A DNA stretch of 64,000 nucleotides from JBKCUI01 sp052161625 (GCA_052161625.1 CP197412.1); one strand, 5' to 3'; numbered from the stretch's first letter, positions 33,995 through 44,024 are shown. Numbers and translations: made by a program. Notes: a model not told the origin generated them from the letters alone.

Positions 33995-36226
33995 ATGATC
34001 CACCTTCACTGGGCTCGACTGCTGCGTCGAGCGCCTTGGTTTGCTTGCTGCGTCGTTGCCCTCGGCCCCTGTTTCTTTGCGGAATGCGGACAAGCCCAGG
34101 AAGCCGATCTTTTGATCGCCGATTTCGAATCGGACACCTACGGAACTTGGACTGCTTCCGGCGAGGCTTTCGGTACAGCCCCCGCACTTGGAACGCTGCC
34201 GGGCCAGATGGCTGTGAACGGATACCGCGGCAAGAGGCTTGTGAACTCCTTCCACCAAGGGGATCGGACCACGGGGTCACTCACATCTCCTTCGTTCACG
34301 ATTGAGAGGAGCTTCATGACCTTTCTTATCGGGGGAGGGCGGGATCCCATGCGACTGGCTTTTCGGCTTGTCGTCGACGGCAACGTTGTTCGATCGGCGA
34401 CAGGCCCCAATGACCAGCCAGGCGGGAGCGAGGAGCTGTCGTTGGAATACTGGGACGTCCGGGATTGGAAGGGAAAGACTGGAGTCCTGCAGATCGTCGA
34501 TGAAGCGACAGGGGGATGGGGGCACATCAACCTCGACCATGTGGTACTGACAAATTCCCAACCGGCAGCCCCTCGAGTCGATGCTTCGAGAGCATTGGAC
34601 CTCAAGGAGCGGTATCTGCTTTTCCCAATCAAAAATGGTGCAAAGAAGAGAGTCGTTACCTTCTTGGTTCATGGTGAGCGCATCGTCCGTAACGAGATGG
34701 AATTGAGCGACGGACAGCCCGATTGGTGGGCTCCCATGGACATATCCCTCTGGGCAGGCAAAACGGGGACTGTCGTCATCGACAAACTCCCAAGCGATTC
34801 GCAAGGCCTGGAGTTGATATACCAATCAGACCGATTGCCAGGTGACGCCCCGTTGTATGGAGAAGCCAAGCGGTCGCAGTTCCACTTCTCACCGATGCGA
34901 GGCTGGAACAACGATCCGAACGGCTTGGTCTACTACCAGGGAAACTACCATCTCTTCTTTCAGCACAATCCTTACGGCTGGGGATGGGGAAACATGCACT
35001 GGGGACACGCCGTCAGCCCGGATTTGGTGCATTGGGAGGAACTAGGTGACAAGCTTTTGCCCGACGACATGGGGCCGATGTTCAGCGGTAGCGCTGTGAT
35101 CGATTGGAACAACACCAGCGGCCTTGGGCGTGACGGAAAGCCTCCCATGGTTCTGTTCTATACGGCTGCCGGTTCTCCTACGGTGCAGGGACTTGCTTAT
35201 AGCCACGATGGAAAGACCTTTCAAAAACTGAAAACCAATCCGATCCTGCCTCAAGTCACCCCAGGCAATCGTGACCCCAAGGTGATTTGGCATGAACCGT
35301 CAAAACATTGGATCATGGTTCTCTATGTCGAACTCCCAGGAAAACAGCACACGGTTCACTTCTATCGTTCTCGGAATCTCACGGATTGGAGTTTGGCAAG
35401 CGTCGTTCGCGGCGGTATCGACGGAGACAAGTATCTATTTGAATGCCCTGACTTTTTCCCGCTTCCTGTTGATGACGATCCGAACGATGTGAAGTGGGTA
35501 TTGCTCGGGGCAGACAGTCAGTACGCCATCGGATCGTTTGACGGTATCACTTTTCAGCCCGAGCATTCTCGATTGCCCGGTCATCGTGGACGCGGTTTTT
35601 ATGCAGCCCAATCGTTCAGCGATATTCCCGCCCAGGACGGTCGCCGAATCTTGATCGGTTGGTTCCAAACCGAAACCAAAGAGATGCCCTTCAATCAGTC
35701 TATGTCCCTGCCGTTGGAACTGCGGCTATCGAAGACGCCTGATGGTCCTCGCATGACGTTCAAACCTGTCACAGAGCTCACGCAAATTCGACAAAAAACG
35801 TATTCGTTTGATATTCCACTGGCAACCACCAAGAGCCTGAATCCTCTCTCCGAATTGAAGGGAGACCTGTGGGAAATTCAGTTCGCAGCATCCCCATCAT
35901 CCGACGCGATTCTGGAATGGGATATTCGAGGAGAAAAGCTTCGGTACACCCATGCTTCTCGAACGCTCGAAGGAATGGGTATCAAGGTCTCGCTGCCAAA
36001 GGAATCTACACCTCTAGGTCTTCATCTTTTAGGTCTTCATCTTTTTGTCGACCGAAACGGCTTCGAACTCTTTACCGGCGAAGGCCAAGTCTACATTCCG
36101 ATCCCTATTTCGTTCGACCCAAGCAACGATCAGCTTTCATTCCGAGTGGTACAGGGAGAAACGGAGAATGTCAAAATCGAAGCGCATGCACTGCGTTCGG
36201 TCTGGAACCAGGAGCCGCGCCGATGA
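33995..36226 (+). CDS. Secreted GH32 fructan hydrolase (levanase/invertase type)
   Basis: This 743-residue enzyme has an N-terminal signal sequence (LRRAPWFACCVVALGPCFF, with ECGQAQE as the likely cleavage zone). A beta-sandwich-like domain follows at about 35-280, including a repeat of GKTGVLQIVDE and GKTGTVVIDK. The GH32 five-bladed propeller starts near residue 295: nucleophile Asp in WNNDPNG, RDPKV with the transition-state Asp, and acid/base Glu in ECPDFF. A C-terminal beta domain ends it. GH32 enzymes split beta-fructosyl bonds in levan, inulin or sucrose. Its stop overlaps the start of the cytochrome gene. Confidence 0.92.
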   Translation: MIHLHWARLLRRAPWFACCVVALGPCFFAECGQAQEADLLIADFESDTYGTWTASGEAFGTAPALGTLPGQMAVNGYRGKRLVNSFHQGDRTTGSLTSPSFTIERSFMTFLIGGGRDPMRLAFRLVVDGNVVRSATGPNDQPGGSEELSLEYWDVRDWKGKTGVLQIVDEATGGWGHINLDHVVLTNSQPAAPRVDASRALDLKERYLLFPIKNGAKKRVVTFLVHGERIVRNEMELSDGQPDWWAPMDISLWAGKTGTVVIDKLPSDSQGLELIYQSDRLPGDAPLYGEAKRSQFHFSPMRGWNNDPNGLVYYQGNYHLFFQHNPYGWGWGNMHWGHAVSPDLVHWEELGDKLLPDDMGPMFSGSAVIDWNNTSGLGRDGKPPMVLFYTAAGSPTVQGLAYSHDGKTFQKLKTNPILPQVTPGNRDPKVIWHEPSKHWIMVLYVELPGKQHTVHFYRSRNLTDWSLASVVRGGIDGDKYLFECPDFFPLPVDDDPNDVKWVLLGADSQYAIGSFDGITFQPEHSRLPGHRGRGFYAAQSFSDIPAQDGRRILIGWFQTETKEMPFNQSMSLPLELRLSKTPDGPRMTFKPVTELTQIRQKTYSFDIPLATTKSLNPLSELKGDLWEIQFAASPSSDAILEWDIRGEKLRYTHASRTLEGMGIKVSLPKESTPLGLHLLGLHLFVDRNGFELFTGEGQVYIPIPISFDPSNDQLSFRVVQGETENVKIEAHALRSVWNQEPRR

Positions 36227-39201
36227 GGTCGGTTCCGTTCTTCATCGGGGTACTGTTGTTCGCTTGTGGTACATCCCTTAGTGAGCAGGAGAATGCAATC
36301 GCCAACGACGGCAACGACGAGGCGATGGAAATACTCAAAAGTTACTGCACCGAATGTCATGGTTCGGATATTCAAGAATCGCGGCTTCGACTCGACAGCA
36401 TAGACGGTGCTTTGCGAGGCGGGGATTTCGGTCCCGCAGTCTTGCCTGGGAATGCGTCCAAGAGTGAATTGGTGCGACGTATAACGAGCCGCAACCAGGA
36501 GCAACGAATGCCTCCCGAGGGTCCTGGTATGACCGACTCCCAGATCGAAACGCTGCGAACTTGGATTGATTCCCTTCCCCCAGACATGACGCTCGAATTG
36601 CCTTCCTTGCCTCCCGATCCATCGATTGAGAAGCATTGGGCTTGGCAACCGCTCGTCGATCCCCGGTTGATGTCGTTACCGCAATCGGAGAGCGTCAAAG
36701 GAGCGGGGGACGACGCGATTGAGCCTGATCGCAATCCCATCGACCTCTTCGTTCGATCCACCCTTCGCCAGCGAGGACTCCCCGTTTCGCCCCCAGCCGA
36801 TCGCCGGACGCTAGCTAGGCGGTTGAGCTTTGACCTTTGTGGCCTTCCTCCCGATCCCGGGGAGCTTCAACAATTTCTAGACGACGAATCCCCCGATGCC
36901 TACGAACACTATGTTGACCGTTTGCTTGATTCCCCATCCTATGGCGAGCGTTGGGCAAGACATTGGTTGGACATCGTGCACTACGGTGATACGCATGGTT
37001 ACGACAAAGACAAGCCTCGACCCAACGCTTGGCGGTATCGCGACTATGTCATTCAATCCTTCAATCAAGACAAACCCTACGCACAGTTTGTTCGAGAGCA
37101 GATAGCCGGAGACGCCCTGGAGCCGATTCGCGAGGATGGAGTGATTGCCACAGGGTTTCTCGCCGCCGGCCCTTGGGACTTCATCGGGCATGAGGAAGTT
37201 CCGGAAACCAAAACCGACGGAAAGATTGCGAGGCATTTGGATCGCGATGACATGGTTGCTAATTCCATAGGAACCTTTTGCAGTATCACCGTCCACTGCG
37301 CGCAGTGCCATCATCACAAATTCGACCCAATTGCTCAGGAAGAGTACTACGCCTTGCAATCCGTTTTTGCAGGAGTCGACCGGCAGGACCGCTCTATCCA
37401 TCGAGACGATGGTCGAATGAAACAGGCGATCGAACTAGAAGTTGCACTTTACAAAGCACGTCGTGAAGAAACTGAGGCCAAAAAGGCTGTCGAGGCGGTC
37501 GCGGGCGACGATTGGAAGAAATGGGAAAACCTGCAAAAGGCATCGAACGGGGCATCGCAGGAGCAAGGAGGCTATCACAGCCAGATCGCATCCACTCGTG
37601 ATACGGAAAAATGGGTCCAAATAGACCTTGGTCGCCCCCAATCGATTTCCGCGGTCGTCTTGCACCCATGCTACGACGACTTCCAATCCATTGGCGCTGG
37701 GTTTGGCTTTCCCGAAGCTTACCGGGTGGAGGCATCCAACGACCCCCTGTTCCTCACCGATGTCTCGCTCATCCACGAAGACCTATCCGATGACGGGCCC
37801 CTTCGCTCGACCAATCCGATGCGGTTGGAAGCAAACCGAACGGCGCAGTATGTCCGCGTCACCGCAACGCATTTGGCATCTCGAAAAGAGGACTTCATTT
37901 TCGCTTTGGCCGAAGCGGAAGTGTTAGGCTCAATGGGGGAGAATCTAGCCGCAAACCAAAAAGTTAGGGCACTTGATTCTATCGATGCACCACCGAGATG
38001 GTCGCAAGTAAATTTGGTCGACGGCAAGAGTCCAGGGCTCCGGGAAAAAAACAGCAATGACGAGATCGCATCGTTGGAATCCAAACTTCGTTCGCGTGTG
38101 ACTCCCGAAGACTGGGATACGTTGCTCGATCGAAGGACGGAATTGCAACGCCTCGCGACCGCCATCCAATCGTTCTCGAATAATGAAAAGGTTTACGCCA
38201 TTTCCTCCGAGAAACGCATGGGAGTGCCACGACCGATCTTTGTACTATCGAGAGGCAATGTCAACACACCTGGCAGAGAAGTACGCCCGGGGGCATTGAA
38301 GCTGGTCCCTTCTCTCGATAGCGCGTTTCATCTCGAGAATCCCGAGCGAGAAGAGACACGACGGCTCGCTCTAGCCGGATGGATAACGGATCGAAAAAAC
38401 GTGTTGACGTGGAGGAGCATTGCCAATCGCGTCTGGCAGTACCATTTCGGAATGGGCATCGTGGCGACTGCCAGCGACTTCGGGCGAATGGGATCGCCTC
38501 CAACGCATCCCGAGCTGTTGGATTGGTTAGCATCCCGATTGCAGGAAAGCGATGGCTCAATCAAGGCATTGCATCGATGGATTGTATTGAGCGCGACGTA
38601 TCGTCAAGTTAGTCGACCTACCGCTGAGCACACCGCCGTTGATTCCAACAATCAGTATCTCGGGAGCTATCGACGCCAACGCCTGGATGCAGAGAGCATC
38701 CGCGATTCGATCTTGAGCGTCTCGGGCACGTTGAATCGATCCATGGGGGGACCAGGCTGGCAAGATTTTGTCATCGAACGTCCAGAACACTCCCCCCACT
38801 ATCGCTACGATCTGGCCAATGCTCGCGATCCATCGACGTGGCGACGTTCGATCTATCGATTCATTGTACGAAGCCAAACACAGCCTTGGCTGACTTCGCT
38901 CGACTGCGCCGATCCATCAATGCGAGTCGAGAAACGGAATGAGAGTCAATCCGCCGTACAATCGCTGGCACTCCTAAACAATCCGTTCGTTCTAGCCCAG
39001 AGCGAGGTTTTCGCCGAGCGGGTACGACGCGAAGCAAAGGGGCAAGGTGCTGCTGAGGTTCCCATTGCCTTTATGATTGCATTGGGCAGGGCCCCCGAGC
39101 CGGAGGAGCATAAGATTCTGGAACAGCTACGTGTGGAAGTCGGTTTAGAGAACGTATGCCGGACTCTTTTCAACCTCAACGAGTTCTTGTTCGTAGACTA
39201 G
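36223..39201 (+). CDS. DUF1549/DUF1553 cytochrome (PSCyt1) with F5/8C-type insertion
   Basis: The 992-residue protein starts at ATGA, overlapping the GH32 stop; a longer upstream frame is rejected because it runs inside the GH32 gene. It has a signal peptide (1-20), a PSCyt1 haem motif CTECHGSD at about 45-52, then DUF1549 (about 170-390, with GDTHGYDKDKPRPNAWRYRD and CAQCHHHKFDPI, a second CxxCH) and DUF1553 at the C-terminus (NRVWQYHFGMGIV, SVSGTLN, ESQSAVQSLALLNN). A discoidin-like segment at about 460-560 (TEKWVQIDLGRPQSISAV) may bind carbohydrate. Such proteins are abundant in planctomycetes, encoded next to DUF1501. Confidence 0.9.
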   Translation: MRSVPFFIGVLLFACGTSLSEQENAIANDGNDEAMEILKSYCTECHGSDIQESRLRLDSIDGALRGGDFGPAVLPGNASKSELVRRITSRNQEQRMPPEGPGMTDSQIETLRTWIDSLPPDMTLELPSLPPDPSIEKHWAWQPLVDPRLMSLPQSESVKGAGDDAIEPDRNPIDLFVRSTLRQRGLPVSPPADRRTLARRLSFDLCGLPPDPGELQQFLDDESPDAYEHYVDRLLDSPSYGERWARHWLDIVHYGDTHGYDKDKPRPNAWRYRDYVIQSFNQDKPYAQFVREQIAGDALEPIREDGVIATGFLAAGPWDFIGHEEVPETKTDGKIARHLDRDDMVANSIGTFCSITVHCAQCHHHKFDPIAQEEYYALQSVFAGVDRQDRSIHRDDGRMKQAIELEVALYKARREETEAKKAVEAVAGDDWKKWENLQKASNGASQEQGGYHSQIASTRDTEKWVQIDLGRPQSISAVVLHPCYDDFQSIGAGFGFPEAYRVEASNDPLFLTDVSLIHEDLSDDGPLRSTNPMRLEANRTAQYVRVTATHLASRKEDFIFALAEAEVLGSMGENLAANQKVRALDSIDAPPRWSQVNLVDGKSPGLREKNSNDEIASLESKLRSRVTPEDWDTLLDRRTELQRLATAIQSFSNNEKVYAISSEKRMGVPRPIFVLSRGNVNTPGREVRPGALKLVPSLDSAFHLENPEREETRRLALAGWITDRKNVLTWRSIANRVWQYHFGMGIVATASDFGRMGSPPTHPELLDWLASRLQESDGSIKALHRWIVLSATYRQVSRPTAEHTAVDSNNQYLGSYRRQRLDAESIRDSILSVSGTLNRSMGGPGWQDFVIERPEHSPHYRYDLANARDPSTWRRSIYRFIVRSQTQPWLTSLDCADPSMRVEKRNESQSAVQSLALLNNPFVLAQSEVFAERVRREAKGQGAAEVPIAFMIALGRAPEPEEHKILEQLRVEVGLENVCRTLFNLNEFLFVD

Positions 39202-39226
39202 CCTATTTTGGACGAAACGGTGCCGT

Positions 39227-40696
39227 ATGAGCTATCCTTCCACTCGCCGACGATTCATTGGGGGAGCGAGCGCCGGTTTTGGTTCGCTAGCCCTCTCGAA
39301 CCTTCTGCTCCAAGAGGAACGAGCCGCCGCTGAAACTCGAGCGTCGCTTCACCCTTCACTCCGATTTCCACAGAAGGTGAAACGAGTTGTTCAGTTGTTT
39401 ATGGCTGGTGCTGCAAGCCATATCGATTTGTTTGACTTCAAACCTGAACTTGTGAAGCGACACGGTGAACCGAGCCACTTCGGCGAGCCCGTCGAAGCAT
39501 TTCAGGATGGGCTCGGGCCTTGGTTGAAACCGATTTGGGAGTTTCGCCCCTATGGAGAGTGTGGAAAGCGACTATCGGACGTGGTAGCACCTCTCGGAAC
39601 CGCCGTCGATGACTTGGCGTTTATCCACAACATGGTCAGCACCTCGGGCGTCCACTCGGCTGCGACACTTCTACAGACCACAGGATTTGCGATGCCTGGT
39701 TTTCCAAGTGCAGGCTGTTGGATTGGATACGCATTGGGATCGATTCACGACAACTTGCCAACATACGTCGTATTACCCGATCACCGAGGCTATGCCTCCA
39801 ACGGAGTAAAAAACTGGGACGCCGGATTCCTGCCATCCCAGCACAGTGGAACGGTCATCCAACCTTTGCATTCGACACCCCTGCAGGATCTACAGCCGCT
39901 CGACGAGTTTCGATTTGCCAACAGCGATAAAGATAGCCGCGTACAACAGGCAATGAAACAACTCAATGCTTTTCATCAAAGCAAACATCCGGAAGACTCT
40001 AGACTCGAAGCTCGTATCCGAAGCTATGAGCTTGCGGCCAGATTACAACTAGCTGCACCGGAGGCACTCAGTCTTCGGGATGAACCCAAGCATGTCTTGA
40101 ATATGTACGGGATTGCAAGTGACAGTAAGTCTTGGCCGTCGGAGATCAACGAAGCCGAGGAGTCGCATTGCTTCGGAACACGATGTCTGATCGCGCGTCG
40201 TTTGCTGGAGCGAGGAGTTCGATTTGTTCAGATTTGGAGTGGAAACGACAATGGCTTCCCGCGTCGGAACTGGGATTCGCACGAAGATGTGCAACGGGAC
40301 CATGGTCCTCTTGCCAAGGGAATGGCGGTGGGCGCGAGCGCATTGATTCGGGATTTGAAGCAGCGTGGAATGCTGGAAGACACCCTCATTGTGTGGACAA
40401 CGGAGTTTGGACGGATGCCCAGTTCACAAGCGGGGAAAGGACGTGACCACAATCCTTTCGTTTTCACCAATTGGCTTTGTGGAGCGGGAATCCGAGGAGG
40501 GACGACCTTTGGCGAAAGCGATACTTGGGGCTACAAGCCTTTGGATCGTGACAATCCCACAACGGTACATGATGTGCATGCCACGATTCTCCGACTCATG
40601 GGAATTGATCACACACTCTTAACATGGCGAAACAACGGGATCGATAGAAGATTGACTGACGTTCATGGGCACGTCATCCACTCGATTCTCGCGTAA
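39227..40696 (+). CDS. Tat-exported DUF1501 protein
   Basis: This 489-residue protein has an N-terminal RRRFIGG twin-arginine motif and a sulfatase-like (alkaline phosphatase superfamily) fold. Family signatures include LFMAGAASHIDLFDFKPEL, PFPSAGCW-like FPSAGCWIGYALG, RDHNPFVFTNW with DHN as a likely metal site, and EFGRMPSSQ. It starts 25 bp after the DUF1549/1553 gene, and the pair is always encoded together in planctomycetes. Function is unproven; a role in breaking down or oxidising complex carbohydrates with its partner has been proposed. Last gene of the GH32 unit. Confidence 0.92.
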   Translation: MSYPSTRRRFIGGASAGFGSLALSNLLLQEERAAAETRASLHPSLRFPQKVKRVVQLFMAGAASHIDLFDFKPELVKRHGEPSHFGEPVEAFQDGLGPWLKPIWEFRPYGECGKRLSDVVAPLGTAVDDLAFIHNMVSTSGVHSAATLLQTTGFAMPGFPSAGCWIGYALGSIHDNLPTYVVLPDHRGYASNGVKNWDAGFLPSQHSGTVIQPLHSTPLQDLQPLDEFRFANSDKDSRVQQAMKQLNAFHQSKHPEDSRLEARIRSYELAARLQLAAPEALSLRDEPKHVLNMYGIASDSKSWPSEINEAEESHCFGTRCLIARRLLERGVRFVQIWSGNDNGFPRRNWDSHEDVQRDHGPLAKGMAVGASALIRDLKQRGMLEDTLIVWTTEFGRMPSSQAGKGRDHNPFVFTNWLCGAGIRGGTTFGESDTWGYKPLDRDNPTTVHDVHATILRLMGIDHTLLTWRNNGIDRRLTDVHGHVIHSILA

Positions 40697-40785
40697 CAAG
40701 GCAACCAGCGAACGCCTACTGGCATTAGCCAACCTTCTGTCACTCACTCCGTGGTGCTCCTTTGGTTCCTCCCCAGGTTGCGATG

Positions 40786-40815
40786 GAGGAATCGTTAATT
40801 CCACCAAGATTCCTC
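40786..40815 (+). terminator. Possible terminator hairpin after the GH32 unit
   Basis: GAGGAATC and GATTCCTC make a perfect 8-bp stem with a 14-nt loop, about 90 bases after the DUF1501 stop. GTTTCGCTTCG follows; the T-run is weak, so the call is tentative. A second small hairpin (TTGTTG/CAACAA) lies at about 40840-40858. Confidence 0.35.
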
Positions 40816-40948
40816 GTTTCGCTTCGAAGTAAAAAAGGTTGTTGATTGCACAACAATCCTCAGGGGGACACCCGCCCCTGGCGACTATTTCGCGGTCGCA
40901 AGCGATGCTGATCGCGATCCTACTCGTTCCACTTCGAAAACGCCTCCC

Positions 40949-41464
40949 ATGAAAATGACATCAAAAAAATCATCCGATCGAATTTCTAAATGGATCTCGT
41001 GCATCATTGCTGTGGGGGCCTTGGTGGTCGTGTCGGTGCAGGGTGTCTCGATCTGGAGCACTGTAAGCACTACGTATGCGGACTCGATTCCATTTCTTTC
41101 CTCGAAACCAACTCCGGCTTTGGCCGAGAATCAAGCGAAGGTTTCTATTCGCCCCTCCGGTCCGATGACCGTCCAAGCGATGGTGGATGAAACGACGGAA
41201 GTCGTCAATGCAGATCTAAAAACCAATATGATTGCCGACGAGCCTACCATCACAGAATCGAAACCAATCACTGCACCGGAGTACAAGATCGACGCCAGCG
41301 ATTTGGAGCAATTGCCGGACAACAGCTTACCCAAGGTTGCAGCGGCCTCGTCCGATGCCAATCTTGAGACTCCTTCTTTGGGTGACGCATCCGAATTCCA
41401 GCCAAGGTTGCGAGAAGACCGTCCTCGGCTTATCGCGATACCACTTGCCGAAACACGCGAGTAA
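40949..41464 (+). CDS. Hypothetical single-pass membrane protein
   Basis: This 171-residue protein has a basic N-terminus (KMTSKKSSDRISK) and one hydrophobic helix at about 15-38 (WISCIIAVGALVVVSVQGVSI), followed by a polar Ser/Thr/Asp/Glu-rich extracytoplasmic part without cysteine. No domain was recognised. It stands alone, with a gap of about 250 bp upstream. Confidence 0.55.
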   Translation: MKMTSKKSSDRISKWISCIIAVGALVVVSVQGVSIWSTVSTTYADSIPFLSSKPTPALAENQAKVSIRPSGPMTVQAMVDETTEVVNADLKTNMIADEPTITESKPITAPEYKIDASDLEQLPDNSLPKVAAASSDANLETPSLGDASEFQPRLREDRPRLIAIPLAETRE

Positions 41465-41558
41465 CGGCCGCGCGACTAACGACACCCGGTCTGAACTTCA
41501 CTTATGCGCCCCCCAAAGGATGGACGAGTCCCAAGTCGATCGACGGAAAGGTGAACGA

Positions 41559-42293
41559 TCAGTTGTCGCTAAACTTGGGAGGAAACTCTTGTGTTTTTGG
41601 AGCGATGGGAGTGCTGTGCGGGTTGGAGACCGGAAAGGCGGGGTCCCCTTCGTCTTGATTGCCCAGATAGGACATGAGAATTTCATAGCGTGCGATGATA
41701 TTGGTTTCGCCTAGCAAGCGGAGTTTTGCATCGCTGGGCAAACTGACCGCGTAGCCGACAATGTCGGTAAGGATACCGAGAGGCAACTGGCGAGTCAGAA
41801 GTTCGCCGAAGGTCTTGGAGCCCGATGCATCCTGGGGGATGAGGGAGCGAAACACCCCGAGCAGAGAGTCGCGATATCGTTCGACAAGCTCTTCACAGTC
41901 CGGAGGAACGTAATCATACAGGAGTTCGACACGGGCCTGTCGAAAGGGGGTGTTGGCGGGGAGCTCCGAAACGATGCGGGCCCGGTGAATACCAGCAAGG
42001 AGAATGTTATGCCGACCGTCGTCTGTCGGAGTGTGGGAGACGATTCGTCCAATGCAAACGACATCCCCGATCGATGGACTCCCTTCGATCTGCGTCTCCC
42101 AGCCAGGAGTGAGGAGGGCCATCGTGATCAGATGATCCGACTCCAGCGAATCGCTAAGCATCTCGCAATAGCGAGGTTCAAAGATATGCAATGCTTGGAT
42201 GACGTGAGGAAAGAGAACGAGGTTGGGAAGCGGAAACAGCCGAACCAAACCGTCGAATTCGTCAGGCAGACCTGCGTTTTCCCAATGTCCCAT
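41559..42293 (-). CDS. LON peptidase substrate-binding domain protein
   Basis: The 244-residue call starts at the ATG at 42293 (MGHWENAG); a TTG at 42326 would add 11 residues. The LON N-terminal domain covers about 14-200: RLFPLPNLVLFPHVIQALHIFEPRYCEML is the hallmark start, followed by GRIVSHTPTDDGRHNILLAGIHRARI. There is no ATPase or protease domain, as in the stand-alone LONRF/YcaC-like proteins. It may act as a substrate adaptor or ubiquitin-ligase-like binder; no function is proven in bacteria. Downstream of the DUF2237 and dehydrogenase genes on the same strand. Confidence 0.88.
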   Translation of the reverse strand: MGHWENAGLPDEFDGLVRLFPLPNLVLFPHVIQALHIFEPRYCEMLSDSLESDHLITMALLTPGWETQIEGSPSIGDVVCIGRIVSHTPTDDGRHNILLAGIHRARIVSELPANTPFRQARVELLYDYVPPDCEELVERYRDSLLGVFRSLIPQDASGSKTFGELLTRQLPLGILTDIVGYAVSLPSDAKLRLLGETNIIARYEILMSYLGNQDEGDPAFPVSNPHSTPIAPKTQEFPPKFSDN

Positions 42294-42358
42294 CCCCACA
42301 GAGCACCTCTTCGCTAACGTTGGCAACCCGTCACCAGCAACTCGGAAACGCGGATTCC

Positions 42359-42754
42359 CTAGGAATCTTCCCGCCCCTGATCGATCTCGCGGTCGACAGC
42401 GAATTGTTGCAGGTCGTCTAGGTCGACAAATTCGAGCGTAGAAATGTGCGTGGCACCGAGCACCACTCGAGGCGCAACTCCTGCCTCAAATGCTTCCTTC
42501 CATCTTAGCACACAAAGGCACCAGCGATCCCCTGGAACCAACCCGGGGAAATCGTATTCGGGAACGGGTGTAGATAGATCATTACCGCGGCTTTTTGAGA
42601 ACTCCAGAAACTCCTCGGTGACGATGGAGCAAACCAGATGGAGACCGTAATCCTCCGCCCCTGAGCGGCAGCAACCGTCCCGATAGAACCCTGTCATCGG
42701 ATCGGTCGAACAAGGCAGCAGAGGCTGTCGCCAAACATTCTTTGCTTCTGGCAT
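42359..42754 (-). CDS. DUF2237 family protein
   Basis: This 131-residue protein begins MPEAKNVWRQPLLPCSTDPMTGFYRDGCC and contains DYGLHLVCSIVTEEFLEFSKSRGNDLSTP, YDFPGLVPGDRWCLCVLRW and GVAPRVVLGATHISTLEFV, all conserved in DUF2237. The cysteines C15, C28 and C29, and the pair around W78, suggest a metal site, but the function is not established. Its ATG comes one base after the stop of the dehydrogenase gene, so translation is likely coupled. Confidence 0.88.
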   Translation of the reverse strand: MPEAKNVWRQPLLPCSTDPMTGFYRDGCCRSGAEDYGLHLVCSIVTEEFLEFSKSRGNDLSTPVPEYDFPGLVPGDRWCLCVLRWKEAFEAGVAPRVVLGATHISTLEFVDLDDLQQFAVDREIDQGREDS

Positions 42755-42755
42755 C

Positions 42756-43859
42756 TTATTCGTCTGCTACGTTGACGTAGACCTTGAGAGCGCTGTTGTC
42801 TTCCACGAGGAGTCGCATCATTTCTTTGTAATTGCTCAATCCTTCGACAGGGTTCGTCAAGATCTTTCCGATGACGCCCGGGAACATCACCTCGGACATT
42901 GCCAAATCCTTAATGCCTGATTCGAAATGCTCGCGGTTCGCGTTTACCGATCCAACGAGAAGTTTGTTGCCGAGCACCCACTCCAAATTGATCTTGTCGG
43001 ACGAGATCTCTGTAACGTGCTTGCCGCCTGTGATACTGGTCCAGACCAAAACTCCGTTGTGGCCTAGGGCTTCCATCGCATTGAAAGCGATCGACGAAGA
43101 ACCGGTCGCATCGATGATCAGATCCGCTTTTCCAACCTTCTTTGCCAGTTGCTCCAGGCTGGTCTCGGATGTGGCAACGTAGGTTGCTTCCAAGCCTTCG
43201 ACGATGGAACTCTTTAGGTGGGGGCCTTTTGCACGGGCCAAGGTATACACCTCCAACCCCTTCAATCGCAAAACAAGCGTCGAAAGCAATCCGATTTGGC
43301 CTGCCCCGAGAACAAACGCTCGCTTCGGACTCCAAACCTTCATGCGACGCTGTGCCTCGTAGGCTTGCTGAATCGCTTTTGCCGCACAACTCATCGGCTC
43401 CATCAGAACGTGCAAGTGCTTCAAGCCCTTAGGCACGCGGACGATGTAATCCTCATGATCAACAAATCGCTCGGTCAAATAACCATGGAGCAAGTTGATG
43501 CCACGCTCATAATAGGTCTCTTCGCTCGTCATGTCGTAGGTACCGATCTTATCGTAGATCGAACCTCCAGGACGTCGCACGGTCGCGGTAACGTAGTCCC
43601 CTGGCCTCACCGAACGAACATTGGGACCAACCGCTTCGACAATACCAAACGATTCGTGCCCGAGCACTAGGTAATCGTCGCCGGGAGGCGCGTTTCCATA
43701 CAAGGCATCATTGATCTCTCGGTCGGTTGCGTCGACTCCCACCTTGAGCACTTTGACCAAGATACCTTTGCCGTCTGGAATCCTCTCAAGCGAAGGGGCC
43801 GGGATATCGCGCTCATGAACACTGCTAGGAGTACCGGGACGGACAGCGATTGCTTTCAT
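42756..43859 (-). CDS. Glucose 1-dehydrogenase-like zinc alcohol dehydrogenase
   Basis: The 367-residue protein starts at the ATG at 43859 (MKAIAVRPG); a 57-codon upstream extension is rejected as Arg/Cys-rich and overlapping the divergent gene. It is a medium-chain dehydrogenase of the archaeal glucose dehydrogenase type: VGVDATDREI at about 41-50, GHESFGIVEAVG at about 66-77, cofactor motif LGAGQIGLLSTL at about 185-196. The usual first zinc Cys is replaced by Asp, as in Sulfolobus GDH. Such enzymes oxidise glucose or galactose with NAD(P). Forms a two-gene unit with DUF2237. Confidence 0.85.
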   Translation of the reverse strand: MKAIAVRPGTPSSVHERDIPAPSLERIPDGKGILVKVLKVGVDATDREINDALYGNAPPGDDYLVLGHESFGIVEAVGPNVRSVRPGDYVTATVRRPGGSIYDKIGTYDMTSEETYYERGINLLHGYLTERFVDHEDYIVRVPKGLKHLHVLMEPMSCAAKAIQQAYEAQRRMKVWSPKRAFVLGAGQIGLLSTLVLRLKGLEVYTLARAKGPHLKSSIVEGLEATYVATSETSLEQLAKKVGKADLIIDATGSSSIAFNAMEALGHNGVLVWTSITGGKHVTEISSDKINLEWVLGNKLLVGSVNANREHFESGIKDLAMSEVMFPGVIGKILTNPVEGLSNYKEMMRLLVEDNSALKVYVNVADE

Positions 43860-44024
43860 GTTTCGACTGAAAAAGGTGGGGAGTTGTTCGGACTTGCGTT
43901 GCGGGAAGTATAGCGATTTTGTTGACTCCGTCATGTCAAACGTCCAGCAATTCCACTCCGAACTTCGTAAAATACAGGTCCGTGTCCTTGTATCCCTCCC
44001 TCCCCCCTTCTGGACTCTCTCTCC

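Noticed and set aside
35869..36222. Upstream extension of the DUF1549/1553 gene
   Set aside because: It runs inside the GH32 gene in another frame, and the signal peptide starts at 36223 with an ATGA overlap.
36130..36648. Minus-strand frame near the start of the cytochrome gene
   Set aside because: Antisense, no motif, overlaps a clear gene.
40786..40858. Riboswitch or small RNA after the DUF1501 gene
   Set aside because: Two small hairpins exist, but no conserved riboswitch core was recognised; only a possible terminator was kept.
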